This document shows, piece after piece, positions 54,741-63,550 of a DNA stretch of 64,000 nt. Below the pieces are notes generated by a model that saw nothing but the letters and a program-made list of their open reading frames with translations, ran no database searches and was not told the origin of the DNA. The DNA is from Burkholderiaceae bacterium (GTDB lineage: Bacteria; Pseudomonadota; Gammaproteobacteria; Burkholderiales; Burkholderiaceae_C): assembly GCA_024235895.1 (NCBI GenBank), contig JACKLM010000003.1:372001-436000 (forward strand). The letters are read 5' to 3'. A program made the translations under genes and the position numbers. How positions within the stretch are numbered: position 1 is the first letter of the stretch; each line of letters opens with the position of its first letter.

Positions 54741-56429
54741 TCAGGCCTGTGGCGTCGCGCGCCCGATGATCGCGCCGCAATCCACCCCACGCGGCAGCGC
54801 GCCGTACTGGTGGTGGCCGCTGGACCCCAGCCGCGACGCGCAGAACGCATCGGCCACCGCGGCCGGCGCATGCTGCACCAGCAGCGCCGCCTGCGTCGCC
54901 AGCGCCATGCGGTCGACGAGGTCGCGCGCGCGGTATTCGAGGTCCTGCAGGTCGGCGAACTCGGCCTTCAGCGCCGCGACATGCCGGTCCAGCACCGCGC
55001 TGCCGCCGCGCGCGCGGCCGACCTCGGTGAAGAAGGCCTGCACCACGTCGGGCGTCCTGGCCATCGCGCGCAGCACGTCCAGGCATTGCACGTTGCCGCT
55101 GCCCTCCCAGATCGCGTTGACCGGCGACTCGCGGAACAGGCGCGGGAACGGGCTGTCCTCCATCACGCCGCTGCCGCCCAGGCATTCCATCGCCTCATAG
55201 GCGTGCTGCGGCGTGCGCTTGCAGATCCAGTACTTGCCGACCGCGGTCAGCAGCCGCACCAGCGCGTCCTCGTGCGCGTCATCTCGGTGGTCCATCGCGC
55301 GCGCCACGCGCATCGCCAGCGCGAGCGATGCCTCGCTCTCCAGCGCCAGGTCCGCCAGCACGTTGCGCATCAGCGGCTGCTCGACGAGCCGCTTGCCGAA
55401 CGCGGCCCGGATGCTGCAGTGGTGCAGTGCCTGCGCGGCGGCCGCGCGCTGGCCGGCGGCCGAGCCGACCATGCAGTCGAAGCGCGTCATCGCCACCATC
55501 TCGATGATGGTGCGCACGCCGCGCCCCTCGGGGCCGACCCTCCAGGCCAGCGCGCCGCGCAGCTCGGTCTCGCTCGATGCGTTGGAGACGTTACCCATCT
55601 TGCGCTTCAGGCGCAGCACCTGCATCGGGTTCTTGCTGCCGTCGGGCCGCCAGCGCGGCAGCAGGAAGCACGACAGCCCGCCCGGCGCCTGCGCCAGCAC
55701 CAGGAAGGCGTCGCACATCGGCGCGCTGACGAAATACTTGTGCCCGACCAGCTCACAGGCCTGCGCCGGACCCTCGGCGCCGATCGGCACTGCGCGCGTG
55801 CTGTTGGCGCGCACGTCGGAGCCACCTTGCTTCTCGGTCATCGCCATGCCGATCGTCAGCCCGGCCTTCCGCGCGTCGGGGACGTTGCGCGGGTCGTAGA
55901 CGTGCGCGGTGATCTTCGGCTCCCAGTGCCGCGCCAGCTCGGGCGTCGTGCGCAGCGCCGGGATCGCCGCGAAGGTCATCGTCACCGGGCAGCCGTGGCC
56001 GGCCTCGACCTGGGTGTGAAGGTATTCGTGCGCGGCGCGCGCGACATGCGCGCCGGGCCTGGGCTCGGTCCAGGGCGACGCGTGGATCCCGTGCTCGATC
56101 GCGGTCGCCATCAGCCGGTGATAGGCCGGGTGGTAGCGCACGAGGTCGATGCGGCGGCCGAAGCGGTCGTGGGTGTCGAGCTCGGGCGGGTGGTGGTTCG
56201 CCTGCACGCCGAGCTGGAGGTAGTCGGCGCTGCCGGTCAGCGCGCCGAAGGCGACCAGCGCCTCGTGCGCCCAGCCGGCGCCCTCGCGCTGCACCGCGTC
56301 CTGCAGCGCAGCGTCCTGCTCGTAGGGGTTGAAGTCGACCAGCTCGCGGCCGACGTTGACGACCTCGTGCGTCTCGGCGGCGTAGGGGTCGAACAGGGCG
56401 GGCTTGCCCAGGCGGTCGGGGGCGTTCAT
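54741..56429 (-). CDS. Acyl-CoA dehydrogenase, AidB-like
   Basis: 562 residues, FAD-dependent acyl-CoA dehydrogenase fold in the longer AidB form. AMTEKQGGSDVRANSTRAVP is the FAD-site segment, VGHKYFVSAPMCDAFLVLAQ and KMGNVSNASSETELRGA follow AidB, and the C-terminal domain shows YEAMECLGGSGVMEDSPFPR then LFRESPVNAIWEGSGNVQCL. AidB is linked to alkylation response; relatives act on branched or unusual acyl-CoA. Start ATG 56429 overlaps the stop of a PaaX-type regulator (ATGA), so the regulator and this enzyme form one operon. Confidence 0.92.
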   Translation of the reverse strand: MNAPDRLGKPALFDPYAAETHEVVNVGRELVDFNPYEQDAALQDAVQREGAGWAHEALVAFGALTGSADYLQLGVQANHHPPELDTHDRFGRRIDLVRYHPAYHRLMATAIEHGIHASPWTEPRPGAHVARAAHEYLHTQVEAGHGCPVTMTFAAIPALRTTPELARHWEPKITAHVYDPRNVPDARKAGLTIGMAMTEKQGGSDVRANSTRAVPIGAEGPAQACELVGHKYFVSAPMCDAFLVLAQAPGGLSCFLLPRWRPDGSKNPMQVLRLKRKMGNVSNASSETELRGALAWRVGPEGRGVRTIIEMVAMTRFDCMVGSAAGQRAAAAQALHHCSIRAAFGKRLVEQPLMRNVLADLALESEASLALAMRVARAMDHRDDAHEDALVRLLTAVGKYWICKRTPQHAYEAMECLGGSGVMEDSPFPRLFRESPVNAIWEGSGNVQCLDVLRAMARTPDVVQAFFTEVGRARGGSAVLDRHVAALKAEFADLQDLEYRARDLVDRMALATQAALLVQHAPAAVADAFCASRLGSSGHHQYGALPRGVDCGAIIGRATPQA

Positions 56430-57244
56430 GCGGTGGTCTCCTCGCGGAAGCGTTTCCAGATGGTCTGGCCGGCGGCGTCGAAGCGAACGACGGCATCGAT
56501 GAAGCGCTGGCGTGCGCCGGGGTCCACCAGCGGGGCGGGAAGCAGGGGGTCGAAGACGAGTTGATGAATCGCGTCGTGGCCGAGCGTGAACGATTCGCGC
56601 GCGGCATCGGCCAGCGGCAGCCGGTCGGCGCGTGCCAGCCATCGCTCCAGGCGCAGCCGCGTCGCACGGTAGCTGCGGTTCAGCGCCGCGCCGTCCCACA
56701 GCTTGCGCGCGCGATGCTCGCGCACCGGGTCGAGGTCGCGGGCGACGAAGACGGTGGCGTCGCCGCCCAGCCCGAGCCGCGCCAGACGTTCGCGCACGGC
56801 GGCGGCGCTGCCGGCGAGGTTGTCCGGGCGCAGGTGCAGGCCGCGGTCGAGCTCGCGCAGGCCGAGCAGCCCGAGCGCGCGTTCGCGCGTGCGGCGGGCG
56901 GCGCGGGCTGCGGCAGGGTTGGCGGCGCGGCCCGCCCCGGCGGGCGCGCGGGGCGGCGTGAATACGGCGACCCAGGCGCCCTGCCAGTCGCCCAGACGCG
57001 TGCCGGCACCGCGCCACAGGGCGACTTCGGCCGCCAGCCCGGACGCGCGTGGCCCCAGTCGGTAGCTGCCGCGGCCGACCGACTCGACCATGCCTGCAGC
57101 CGCCAGCCGGGTCAGCGCGACGCGCACGCTGTTCTCGCGCAGTCCGAACAGGGCGCACGCCGCGACGGCGGTTCGCGCACTCAAGGCCTGACCACCGGCG
57201 CCTAGCAGCAGGTTGAGGATCAGGTGACGGGCGTTCGGGAGCAT
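56426..57244 (-). CDS. PaaX-family transcriptional regulator
   Basis: About 272 residues. N-terminal winged HTH (ARHLILNLLLGAGGQALSAR and LFGLRENSVRVALTRLAAAG with YRLGPRA) and the PaaX C-terminal effector domain (WRGAGTRLGDWQGAWVAVFT, then LHLRPDNLAG and LWDGAALNRSYRATR). The family represses acyl-CoA catabolic genes and is released by acyl-CoA such as phenylacetyl-CoA. I use the ATG at 57244; a TTG at 57253 is in frame but would lie upstream of the predicted transcription start. Translationally coupled to the acyl-CoA dehydrogenase gene, its likely target by autoregulation. Confidence 0.92.
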   Translation of the reverse strand: MLPNARHLILNLLLGAGGQALSARTAVAACALFGLRENSVRVALTRLAAAGMVESVGRGSYRLGPRASGLAAEVALWRGAGTRLGDWQGAWVAVFTPPRAPAGAGRAANPAAARAARRTRERALGLLGLRELDRGLHLRPDNLAGSAAAVRERLARLGLGGDATVFVARDLDPVREHRARKLWDGAALNRSYRATRLRLERWLARADRLPLADAARESFTLGHDAIHQLVFDPLLPAPLVDPGARQRFIDAVVRFDAAGQTIWKRFREETTA

Positions 57245-57256
57245 CCCGCGCAAAAC

Positions 57257-57284
57257 ATTACATCAAAACGACATGAGAAGTCAA
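57257..57284 (-). promoter_or_regulatory. Promoter of the paaX-type/acyl-CoA dehydrogenase operon
   Basis: TTGACT (57279-57284), 16 bp, TGTAAT (57257-57262) on the minus strand, in a 35-bp AT-rich island. Predicted transcription start near 57250, only about 6 nt before the ATG at 57244, leaving essentially no leader. Confidence 0.6.
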
Positions 57285-57504
57285 AGATCGTAATGAAAGG
57301 CGGTGTGCCCCGAGCATGCGTTGTCGGGCTCGCGCCGCTGACCTGCTCCGGTCGCCTGGGGCTGTCGAGCGCATGGCGTGTCGCCGGATGCCAGAAAGTG
57401 CCGCGCCAAGACCGCACATGCGGCTTATGCTGCGCGTCTGAGTTTCGTACCGGCCCGACCCCTGGCGTGCCTGAAGGCAGCCTGGCGTCGGCGTACGTCA
57501 GCCC

Positions 57505-57990
57505 ATGCCCAGCCTGCACCGCAAGACCGACAAGGGACGTCTCGAGATGGCAACCCGCGCCAGCGGGCTGCCACCTCGGCTGCGCAGCGCGTTGATCCTC
57601 GTCGACGGCCAGCGCGACGACGACACGCTTGTCGGCTTGCTCCAGCCCGATGGAGCCGATCGCCTGCAGGCGCTGGCTGCGGGCGGCTTCATCGAGGCGG
57701 TGGCGATGCCGTCGTCGGCCGCGGCGTCCACCCCATCTGCTCGTGAGTCCGCCACCCCAGCCGCGTCGAGCGCGCCGCAGGTCGACTTCGTCGAACACCG
57801 GCGTGCCGCGGTGCGGACCCTGGTCGACCTGATCGGCCCGCACGCCGACGATCTTGCGCTGCGGATGGAGAAGGCCGCCGACGCCGCTGCCCTCGATCCG
57901 CTGCTGGTCCTGGCGTGTCGCCGGATCGAGGCGGTGCGTGGCAAGTCGAGCGCGCAGGTCTACGCGCAGCGATTCGGCCGCGCGGACTGA
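57505..57990 (+). CDS. Conserved hypothetical protein
   Basis: 161 residues. N-terminal segment HRKTDKGRLEMATRASGLPP and RLRSALILVDGQRDDDTLVG, then LQALAAGGFIEAV, is a pattern I have seen in short betaproteobacterial proteins of unknown function. A Ser/Ala/Pro-rich linker (about 70-92) leads to a C-terminal helical part, VEHRRAAVRTLVDLIGPHAD and LLVLACRRIEAVRGKSSAQV. No signal peptide or membrane segment, so cytoplasmic. The first half resembles a small winged-helix; that is speculative. The start at 57505 lacks a clear ribosome-binding site; a later ATG at 57547 is possible. It diverges from the PaaX gene over 260 bp. Confidence 0.72.
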   Translation: MPSLHRKTDKGRLEMATRASGLPPRLRSALILVDGQRDDDTLVGLLQPDGADRLQALAAGGFIEAVAMPSSAAASTPSARESATPAASSAPQVDFVEHRRAAVRTLVDLIGPHADDLALRMEKAADAAALDPLLVLACRRIEAVRGKSSAQVYAQRFGRAD

Positions 57991-58107
57991 TCGCGCCGCC
58001 GTGGCGGCGACCGGTCGCGTCCGGCCCCGAAACCCACACCGCAGCCGCTCCGATCGGCGGACCGCAGCGGCGGACTCGCGATCGGTCCTGGGCGGGTGCA
58101 CCAGCCG

Positions 58108-58848
58108 TCAGGCGCCTCGCAAGAGCAGTGCGGCCCCTGTGATGGCCAGCAGGGCGAGCACGAGCTGACGAAACAGGCGCTCGTCGATGCGACGGTGCAG
58201 CGCTTCGCCAGCGACGATGCCGGCCACCATGACCGGCAGGTAGGCCATGCTGGTCGGCAGCGACGGTGCGAGCGTACCGTCGAGGGCATAGAGCAAGGTC
58301 AGGCTGCCATTGAGGACCAGCCACACCGCGATCAGCGTCGCCCGCAACCGCGCCTTGTCCAGCGTGGTGCCCGCCAGCGCCGCGACCAGCAGCGGCCCGC
58401 CGCTGGCGTACAGGCCGTGCGTCAGCCCGGCCGCGGCGGTCAGCGCGCGCGCCCGCCAGGGCGGGTGCGGCCTGGGCGTGCCGGCATGTCGCATGCGCCA
58501 GCCCTCGCGCAGCGCGAACGCCAGCACCAGCGCGCCGAACAGCGGCACCAGCGCCGCGTCGCCCAGCCAGGGCCGCAGCAGGTAGCCGGCCAGCATGCCG
58601 GCGATCATCCAGGGCGCGATGCGCCGCAGCAATAGCGCACGGTCGATCTGCGCGCGCAGCCGCAGTGTCATCAGCACGTTCATCGCCGTCGACAGCGGCA
58701 CCAGCACCGGCAGCAGCGACGACATCGGCAGCACCAGCGCGCCGAGCGCCAGCGCGATCACGATGCTGCCGAATCCCAGCGCCGCCTCGACGGTGTAGGC
58801 GACGGCGATCGCGCCGACCAGCGCGATCCAGGCCGCGTCGACGCTCAC
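58108..58848 (-). CDS. TauE/SafE-family membrane permease
   Basis: 246 residues with seven or eight hydrophobic segments. AYTVEAALGFGSIVIALALG, LPVLVPLSTAMNVLMTLRLR, the central LTHGLYASGGPLLVAALAGT (the GGP block conserved in the family) and the C-terminal AGIVAGEALHRRIDERLFRQ identify a TauE/SafE sulfite or organosulfonate exporter-type protein; the substrate is not known. The start is a GTG at 58848 overlapping the stop of the upstream SDR by 4 bases. The frame continues upstream but is shadow of the SDR gene. Confidence 0.88.
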   Translation of the reverse strand: MSVDAAWIALVGAIAVAYTVEAALGFGSIVIALALGALVLPMSSLLPVLVPLSTAMNVLMTLRLRAQIDRALLLRRIAPWMIAGMLAGYLLRPWLGDAALVPLFGALVLAFALREGWRMRHAGTPRPHPPWRARALTAAAGLTHGLYASGGPLLVAALAGTTLDKARLRATLIAVWLVLNGSLTLLYALDGTLAPSLPTSMAYLPVMVAGIVAGEALHRRIDERLFRQLVLALLAITGAALLLRGA

Positions 58849-59642
58849 CGCAGCTCGCCGCCGAAGCGCCGCCGCACGCTCGCCAGATACCACGCCGGCG
58901 CGACGCGCCAAAGCAGCGCGCCGAAGCGCGCGAGCGGGTCGGGCGCCAGCCAGCGCGCGCCGCGCACCAGCGCGCGGTCGATCGCGCCCACCGTGGCCTC
59001 GGCGCTGCGGATGCGGCCCACCGTCGACCGCGCATGCGCGGCCGGGGCGCCGTCGGCGCCCAGCGCGTGCTGCTCGATCGGCGTGTCGAGGAACGACGGG
59101 TAGACCATCAGCAGCCGCACGCCGTCGGCCTCCAGCTCGAGCCGCAGGACCTCGAACCACTGCGTCAGCGCCGCCTTCGCTGCCCCGTAGGCGGCGCGCC
59201 CCGGCACCGGCATCCAGCCCGCCATCGACCCGATCGCGACGATCGTGCCGCGCGAGGTGCGCAGCAGCGGCAGCGCGGCCAGCGTCAGCTCGGCCGGCGC
59301 CTGCCAGTCGACCGCCATCACGCGGCGGAAGACCACCGGGTCGGTGCGGTGTGCCGGCGAGCGGTGCGTGATGCCGGCGTTGTTGACCAGCAGGTCGAGC
59401 CGACCGAAGCGTTCGCGCGCGGTCGCGACGACGCGGTCGATCACCGCCGGCTGCGTCAGGTCGCCCGCGACCGTCGCCAGGCGTTCGGCCGGGATGCCCG
59501 CGGCGGCGAGCCCGGCCGCGCGCGCGGCGAGCGCCTCGGCGTCGATATCGGCCAGCAGCAGCGCGTCGCCCGCCGCCGCCCAGTGGCGCGCCATCGCCCA
59601 GCCCAGGCCGGACGCGGCGCCGGTGATCAGCGTGACGCGCAT
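58845..59642 (-). CDS. Short-chain dehydrogenase/reductase (SDR)
   Basis: 265 residues, classical SDR: LITGAASGLGWAMARHWAAA, LVNNAGITHRSPA, serine in IVAIGSMAGWMPVPG and the YxxxK pair in AAYGAAKAALTQWFEVLRLE. The C-terminal extension of about 60 residues (LARFGALLWRVAPAWYLASV) with aromatic/hydrophobic content suggests membrane association, as in SDRs acting on lipids. Start ATG at 59642. Coupled by a GTGA overlap to the TauE-type permease. Substrate unknown. Confidence 0.9.
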   Translation of the reverse strand: MRVTLITGAASGLGWAMARHWAAAGDALLLADIDAEALAARAAGLAAAGIPAERLATVAGDLTQPAVIDRVVATARERFGRLDLLVNNAGITHRSPAHRTDPVVFRRVMAVDWQAPAELTLAALPLLRTSRGTIVAIGSMAGWMPVPGRAAYGAAKAALTQWFEVLRLELEADGVRLLMVYPSFLDTPIEQHALGADGAPAAHARSTVGRIRSAEATVGAIDRALVRGARWLAPDPLARFGALLWRVAPAWYLASVRRRFGGELR

Positions 59643-59750
59643 CGTGCTGGTCGATGTGAATGGCTTTCGTGGTGCGGGGCGTTGCCCCGCATCACGAAGT
59701 TTGGCGCAGCGCGCCGCGGGTCGTCGGCGCCGGCTGGCTGGCTGAAGCCT

Positions 59751-60725
59751 TCATGCCTTGCCTGCTGCGTAGCCGCACGAGGCGGCCCAGCGCGAGAAGG
59801 CCTGCGCCGAGCTGTGCTGCGGCACATAGCCGAAGTCGTGCTTCAGCCGCGTGTTGTCCAGCACCGGCCGCCAGCGCAAGAAGCCGACCTGCTCGGGGCC
59901 GTGGGTCGTCAGGCCGAGCGGCCTGCCAAGCGCGAGCGCCGCGCGCAGCAGCCACGCCGGCACGACGCGGCAGCGCTTGCCGAGAAGCGCGGCGATCTCC
60001 GGCATCGTCAGCGCGCCGTCGCCGGCCAGGTTGTAGACGCCCGGCGGGCCGCCGTCGATCGCGTGCACGATGGCGCCGACAACGTCGTCGATCCAGACGA
60101 AGACGAAGGGGCTCGCGCTGCCGCGGATCGCCAGCGGCCGCGCGCGCTCGAACAGCGCGGTGATCTGGTTGTGCAGCCCGGCGCCGAGGATGGTGCCGAT
60201 GCGCAGGACGACCTGCTCGAGCTGCGGGTGGGCGCTGCGCGCGCCGGCGAGCATCTCCTCGACCAGCCGCTTGTGCTGCGCGTAGGCGAACTCGTCGTTG
60301 CCGCGCAGCGGCATCTCCTCGGTCAGCCATGGCGGGTTGTCGGCGTGGTAGCCGTACGCGGCGCCGCTCGAGCTGACGACGAGACGCTTCACGCTGGCGG
60401 CCACGCAGGCGCCGAGCACGCGCTGCGTGCCCTCGACGTCGACCGCGAAGCTCGTCGCGCGGTCGTCGCGCGGGCCCGGGGTGACGATCGACGCCAGGTG
60501 GACGACGGTGTCGATGGCGTGCGCGCGCAGCAGCGCCTGCAGCCCCGGCGTGCGAACGTCGTGGTCGGCATAGACGATGCCGGCACGGCGATCGGCGTCG
60601 GCGACAGGGTGGACGTCGGTGGCGATGACGGCGCGCCGTGCGCCGCGCCGCTCGGCGAGTGCGGCGACGAGCGCGCGGCCGAGCATCCCGGCCGCCCCGG
60701 TGACGAGGACTGCGTCGGCGCTCAA
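59751..60725 (-). CDS. NAD-dependent epimerase/dehydratase family protein
   Basis: 324 residues, extended SDR. Glycine motif VLVTGAAGMLGRALVAALAE, TVVHLASIVTPGP, active serine region RLVVSSSGAAYGYHADNPPW with YAQHK as the YxxxK pair, then the substrate domain GAGLHNQITALFERA and VWIDDVVGAIVHAIDG. The start is a TTG whose bases overlap the stop of the upstream transporter gene (TTGA at 60722-60725), so translation is coupled. Substrate (sugar nucleotide or other) cannot be inferred. A second glycine-rich stretch near residue 240 (LLGKRCRVVPAWLLRAALAL) is hydrophobic. Confidence 0.9.
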   Translation of the reverse strand: MSADAVLVTGAAGMLGRALVAALAERRGARRAVIATDVHPVADADRRAGIVYADHDVRTPGLQALLRAHAIDTVVHLASIVTPGPRDDRATSFAVDVEGTQRVLGACVAASVKRLVVSSSGAAYGYHADNPPWLTEEMPLRGNDEFAYAQHKRLVEEMLAGARSAHPQLEQVVLRIGTILGAGLHNQITALFERARPLAIRGSASPFVFVWIDDVVGAIVHAIDGGPPGVYNLAGDGALTMPEIAALLGKRCRVVPAWLLRAALALGRPLGLTTHGPEQVGFLRWRPVLDNTRLKHDFGYVPQHSSAQAFSRWAASCGYAAGKA

Positions 60726-61633
60726 GCCGTTTCGCCCCCGGGGTCGCGGCGCGACCACCAGGTCGCCACCGACAAGCCGGCGATCAGGTGCCAGATGCCC
60801 CACCATGCGGTGACGATCGCCATGCCACCCAGGCCGCCGAAGAAGTTGAAGACCAGGATCAGCCCCAGCGCCGAGTTCTGGATCCCGACCTCGATCGCGA
60901 CCGCACGCCGGTCGCGCTCGGGCAGCCCGGCGACGCGCGCCGCGGCCCAGCCGCTGGCGATCGCGGTCGCGTTGTGCAACAGGACCGCGAAGACGACGAA
61001 GCCGACCCAGTCGACGAAGTGACGCCAGTTGGCCGCCAGCGCACCGACGACGAACAGGCCGAAGATGAGAAGCGAGGCCGCGCGCACCGGCCGGTGCACG
61101 CGCGCGACCAGGCGCGGGAAGCGGTGCCCGATCGCCATCCCGGCGGCCATCGGCAGCCCGAGCAGCAGTGCCACCGCGAGCAGCATGTCCAGCGGGTCGA
61201 GCGACACCGCACGCAGGATCGCCGCGGTCGGCTCGTACATCCCGGCCCACAGCGCCAGGTTCAGCGGCGTCATCACGATCGCGACCGCGGTCGACACCGC
61301 GGTCATCGACACCGACAGCGCGGTGTTGCCGCGTGCGTAGTGGGTCAGGAAGTTCGACACGTTGCCGCCCGGGCAGGCCGCCACCAGCATCATCCCCAGC
61401 GCGATGCTCGGCGCGGGCCGGATCGCCAGCACGAGCAGGAAGGTGAAGGCCGGCAGCAGCACGAACTGCGCCGCCAGCCCGATCAGCACCGGCTTGGGCG
61501 TGACGAACACGGCCTTGAAGTCGCGCGGCTTGAGCTCGAGCGCGACGCCGAACATGATCAGCCCGATGATGGCGTTGAGCGCCCACAGCGACTGCGGGTT
61601 GAAGTTCAGCCGCACCGCGTCCATTTCGCCCAT
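60722..61633 (-). CDS. Bile acid:sodium symporter (BASS) family protein
   Basis: 303 residues, nine to ten hydrophobic segments. LNAIIGLIMFGVALELKPRD, LLVAACPGGNVSNFLTHYAR (the conserved PGG-N-SN crossover), GNTALSVSMTAVSTAVAIVM and VEVGIQNSALGLILVFNFFG-type block near the C-terminus mark the BASS fold, Na+-coupled uptake of organic anions (bacterial substrates include pantoate, pyruvate and others). ATG at 61633 with a second ATG at 61624; upstream contains CAGACGATG. It follows the ThDP enzyme after 49 bp on the same strand, so uptake and decarboxylation of an oxoacid is conceivable. Confidence 0.9.
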   Translation of the reverse strand: MGEMDAVRLNFNPQSLWALNAIIGLIMFGVALELKPRDFKAVFVTPKPVLIGLAAQFVLLPAFTFLLVLAIRPAPSIALGMMLVAACPGGNVSNFLTHYARGNTALSVSMTAVSTAVAIVMTPLNLALWAGMYEPTAAILRAVSLDPLDMLLAVALLLGLPMAAGMAIGHRFPRLVARVHRPVRAASLLIFGLFVVGALAANWRHFVDWVGFVVFAVLLHNATAIASGWAAARVAGLPERDRRAVAIEVGIQNSALGLILVFNFFGGLGGMAIVTAWWGIWHLIAGLSVATWWSRRDPGGETA

Positions 61634-61682
61634 CGTCTGCTCCCGCCGGCGGCGTCGTTCGGTTCGTCGCTCGGTTCGTCAC

Positions 61683-63428
61683 TCAGCCCTTGGGCTCTTC
61701 GTGCATCTTCTTGAAGTGCATCAGCCCCGGCGCCCACATATGCTTGACCGGGTCGACGTCGACGTGGATCACCGCCGGGCCGCCGCTGTCCAGCCCGCGC
61801 ACGATCGCCGCGCGAAGCGCCTGCGGGTCCGACACGCGCTCGCCGTGCGCGCCCATCGACCGCGCGAGCTGGTCGAACGCGACCTCGTGCAGGTCGGCCT
61901 TGATCGTCTCGTCGTCGTCGAGCTTCTTGAACAGCATCGTCTTGAAAGGCCGCAGCATGAACTGCTGGTTCATCTTGACCATGCCCCACTGCTTGTCGGC
62001 CAGCACGATCCACACCACCCGCGCCTTCGTTCGCACCGCGGTCTCGACCTCCTGCGGGTGAAAGCCGAAGGCGCCATCGCCGATGATGCAGCACACCGGT
62101 TCGCCCGGCCGCGCATGCGCGGCGCCGATCGCCTGCGCCATGCCGGCGCCGAGCATGCCGAACTTGAAGGTCGACAGCACCCGGTTGGGCACAGTCGCCC
62201 GGTGGTGGAACATCGCCCACACGGCGGCGTTGCCGCCGTCGGCCACCAGCACCGTGCCGGGCGGAAACAGCTCGTCGCAGGCGGCGCCGATATGCGCCGG
62301 GTGGACCGGGGCGTTCATGTCCTGCAGCGCCTTGTCCCAGCCGGCGCGCTCGTCGGCGCGCGCCTTCTGGTAGGCGGCGGCGCGCTGGCGGCGTTGGTCA
62401 AGGTTGGCCGGCGCGCGGCCAGCCAGCGCCTGCGCCAGCGCGCGCAGGAATTCGCCCGCATCGGCCTGGATCGCCAGATCCGCCGGCTTGTTGAGCCCGA
62501 TCATGGTCTCGTCGATATCGACCTGGACCGTGAACTGCTCGCTCGCGCGCCTCCAGTAGGGCGGCTTGCCCCACCAGTCGGTCTCGCCGATGCGCGAGCC
62601 GACGACGAGCACGGCATCGGCCTCGTTGCGCACCCGGTGGTTCAGGGCCACGTGCGGCATCGGGATCGCCAGCAGCGAGGTCTCGGGCAGCGCGCCGCGC
62701 GCGGCCCAGCTCGTCGTCACCGGCGCGTGCAGCGCCTCGGCCACCGCCGCCAGCGCGTCGAAGGCCTGCGCGTGGACGACGCCGCTGCCGACGTGGATCA
62801 TCGGCGCGGCCGCGGCGAGCAGCCGGTCGGCCGCCTGCGCGACCTGGTCCGGCCGCGGCGCCAGCGGCTCGACCCGGCGGTAATGCTGCGGCGCCCATTG
62901 CGGCAGGGGGTCGAAGCTGCCGTTCATGACCGTCTCCGGCACGTCCAGGTGGACGACGCCAGGGCGGCCCGCCCAGCTCGCGCGCAGCGCCTTGCGCGCC
63001 AGCTCCGGCACGCGGTCGTAGGACGAGGCAGCCGCACTCCACTTGGCGATGCGGCCGATCACGCCGGCCTGGTCGAAGCACTGATAGGCGCCGCCGCGGT
63101 CGGGGTACATGATCTGCGGCCGCCGCGCGCTGGTGATCGCGAGCACCCGGTTGCCCTCGGCCTGCTCGACGACCAGCCCCGGCAGCAGGTTGGCGACACC
63201 GGGGCCGTTGCTCGCCATGCACACACCCAGCCGCCCGGTCAGCCGGGCGTAGGCACCTGCCATGTGCGCGGCGCAGGTCTCGTGGCGCGGGGTGACGATT
63301 TCGATGCCGAGCCGGTTCAGCGCCTCGTAGAAGCCGAAGTAGGTACCGTCGATGATGCCGAAGACCTTCTCGACACCCTCGGCGTGCAGCATGCGGGCGA
63401 GCCATTCGCCGCCGCGGATCTTGGCCAT
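61683..63428 (-). CDS. Thiamine diphosphate-dependent enzyme, acetolactate synthase-like
   Basis: 581 residues in the three-domain POX/AHAS layout. Pyrimidine domain: Glu50 in TPRHETCAAHMAGAYARLTG activates ThDP. Central domain about 200-330. PP domain: IIGDGAFGFHPQEVETAVRT carries the metal-binding Asp (about residue 449). The usual NN pair that ends the ThDP motif reads VLADKQWGM, so the second Asn is Asp. Related to acetolactate synthase, oxalyl-CoA decarboxylase and similar enzymes; the reaction is unknown. AAGGACAGG precedes the ATG at 63428. No small regulatory subunit follows, arguing against biosynthetic AHAS. Divergent from an AraC-type regulator. Confidence 0.9.
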   Translation of the reverse strand: MAKIRGGEWLARMLHAEGVEKVFGIIDGTYFGFYEALNRLGIEIVTPRHETCAAHMAGAYARLTGRLGVCMASNGPGVANLLPGLVVEQAEGNRVLAITSARRPQIMYPDRGGAYQCFDQAGVIGRIAKWSAAASSYDRVPELARKALRASWAGRPGVVHLDVPETVMNGSFDPLPQWAPQHYRRVEPLAPRPDQVAQAADRLLAAAAPMIHVGSGVVHAQAFDALAAVAEALHAPVTTSWAARGALPETSLLAIPMPHVALNHRVRNEADAVLVVGSRIGETDWWGKPPYWRRASEQFTVQVDIDETMIGLNKPADLAIQADAGEFLRALAQALAGRAPANLDQRRQRAAAYQKARADERAGWDKALQDMNAPVHPAHIGAACDELFPPGTVLVADGGNAAVWAMFHHRATVPNRVLSTFKFGMLGAGMAQAIGAAHARPGEPVCCIIGDGAFGFHPQEVETAVRTKARVVWIVLADKQWGMVKMNQQFMLRPFKTMLFKKLDDDETIKADLHEVAFDQLARSMGAHGERVSDPQALRAAIVRGLDSGGPAVIHVDVDPVKHMWAPGLMHFKKMHEEPKG

Positions 63429-63537
63429 CGTGCCTGTCCTTTCGATGGATGGCCGGCGCGGGCGCCGGCCGGACCTCAGCGCGCGAGCTTAGCCGCCGCC
63501 GGGCTGAGGTGTCTCCGGCCGGACGGGACGCGCGGCG

Positions 63538-63543
63538 GACAAT
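63538..63543 (+). promoter_or_regulatory. Putative -10 of the AraC-type gene
   Basis: GACAAT seven bases upstream of the ATG at 63551 and no Shine-Dalgarno between, again a leaderless-type arrangement. -35 not obvious. Confidence 0.25.
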
Positions 63544-63550
63544 ACGGGAC

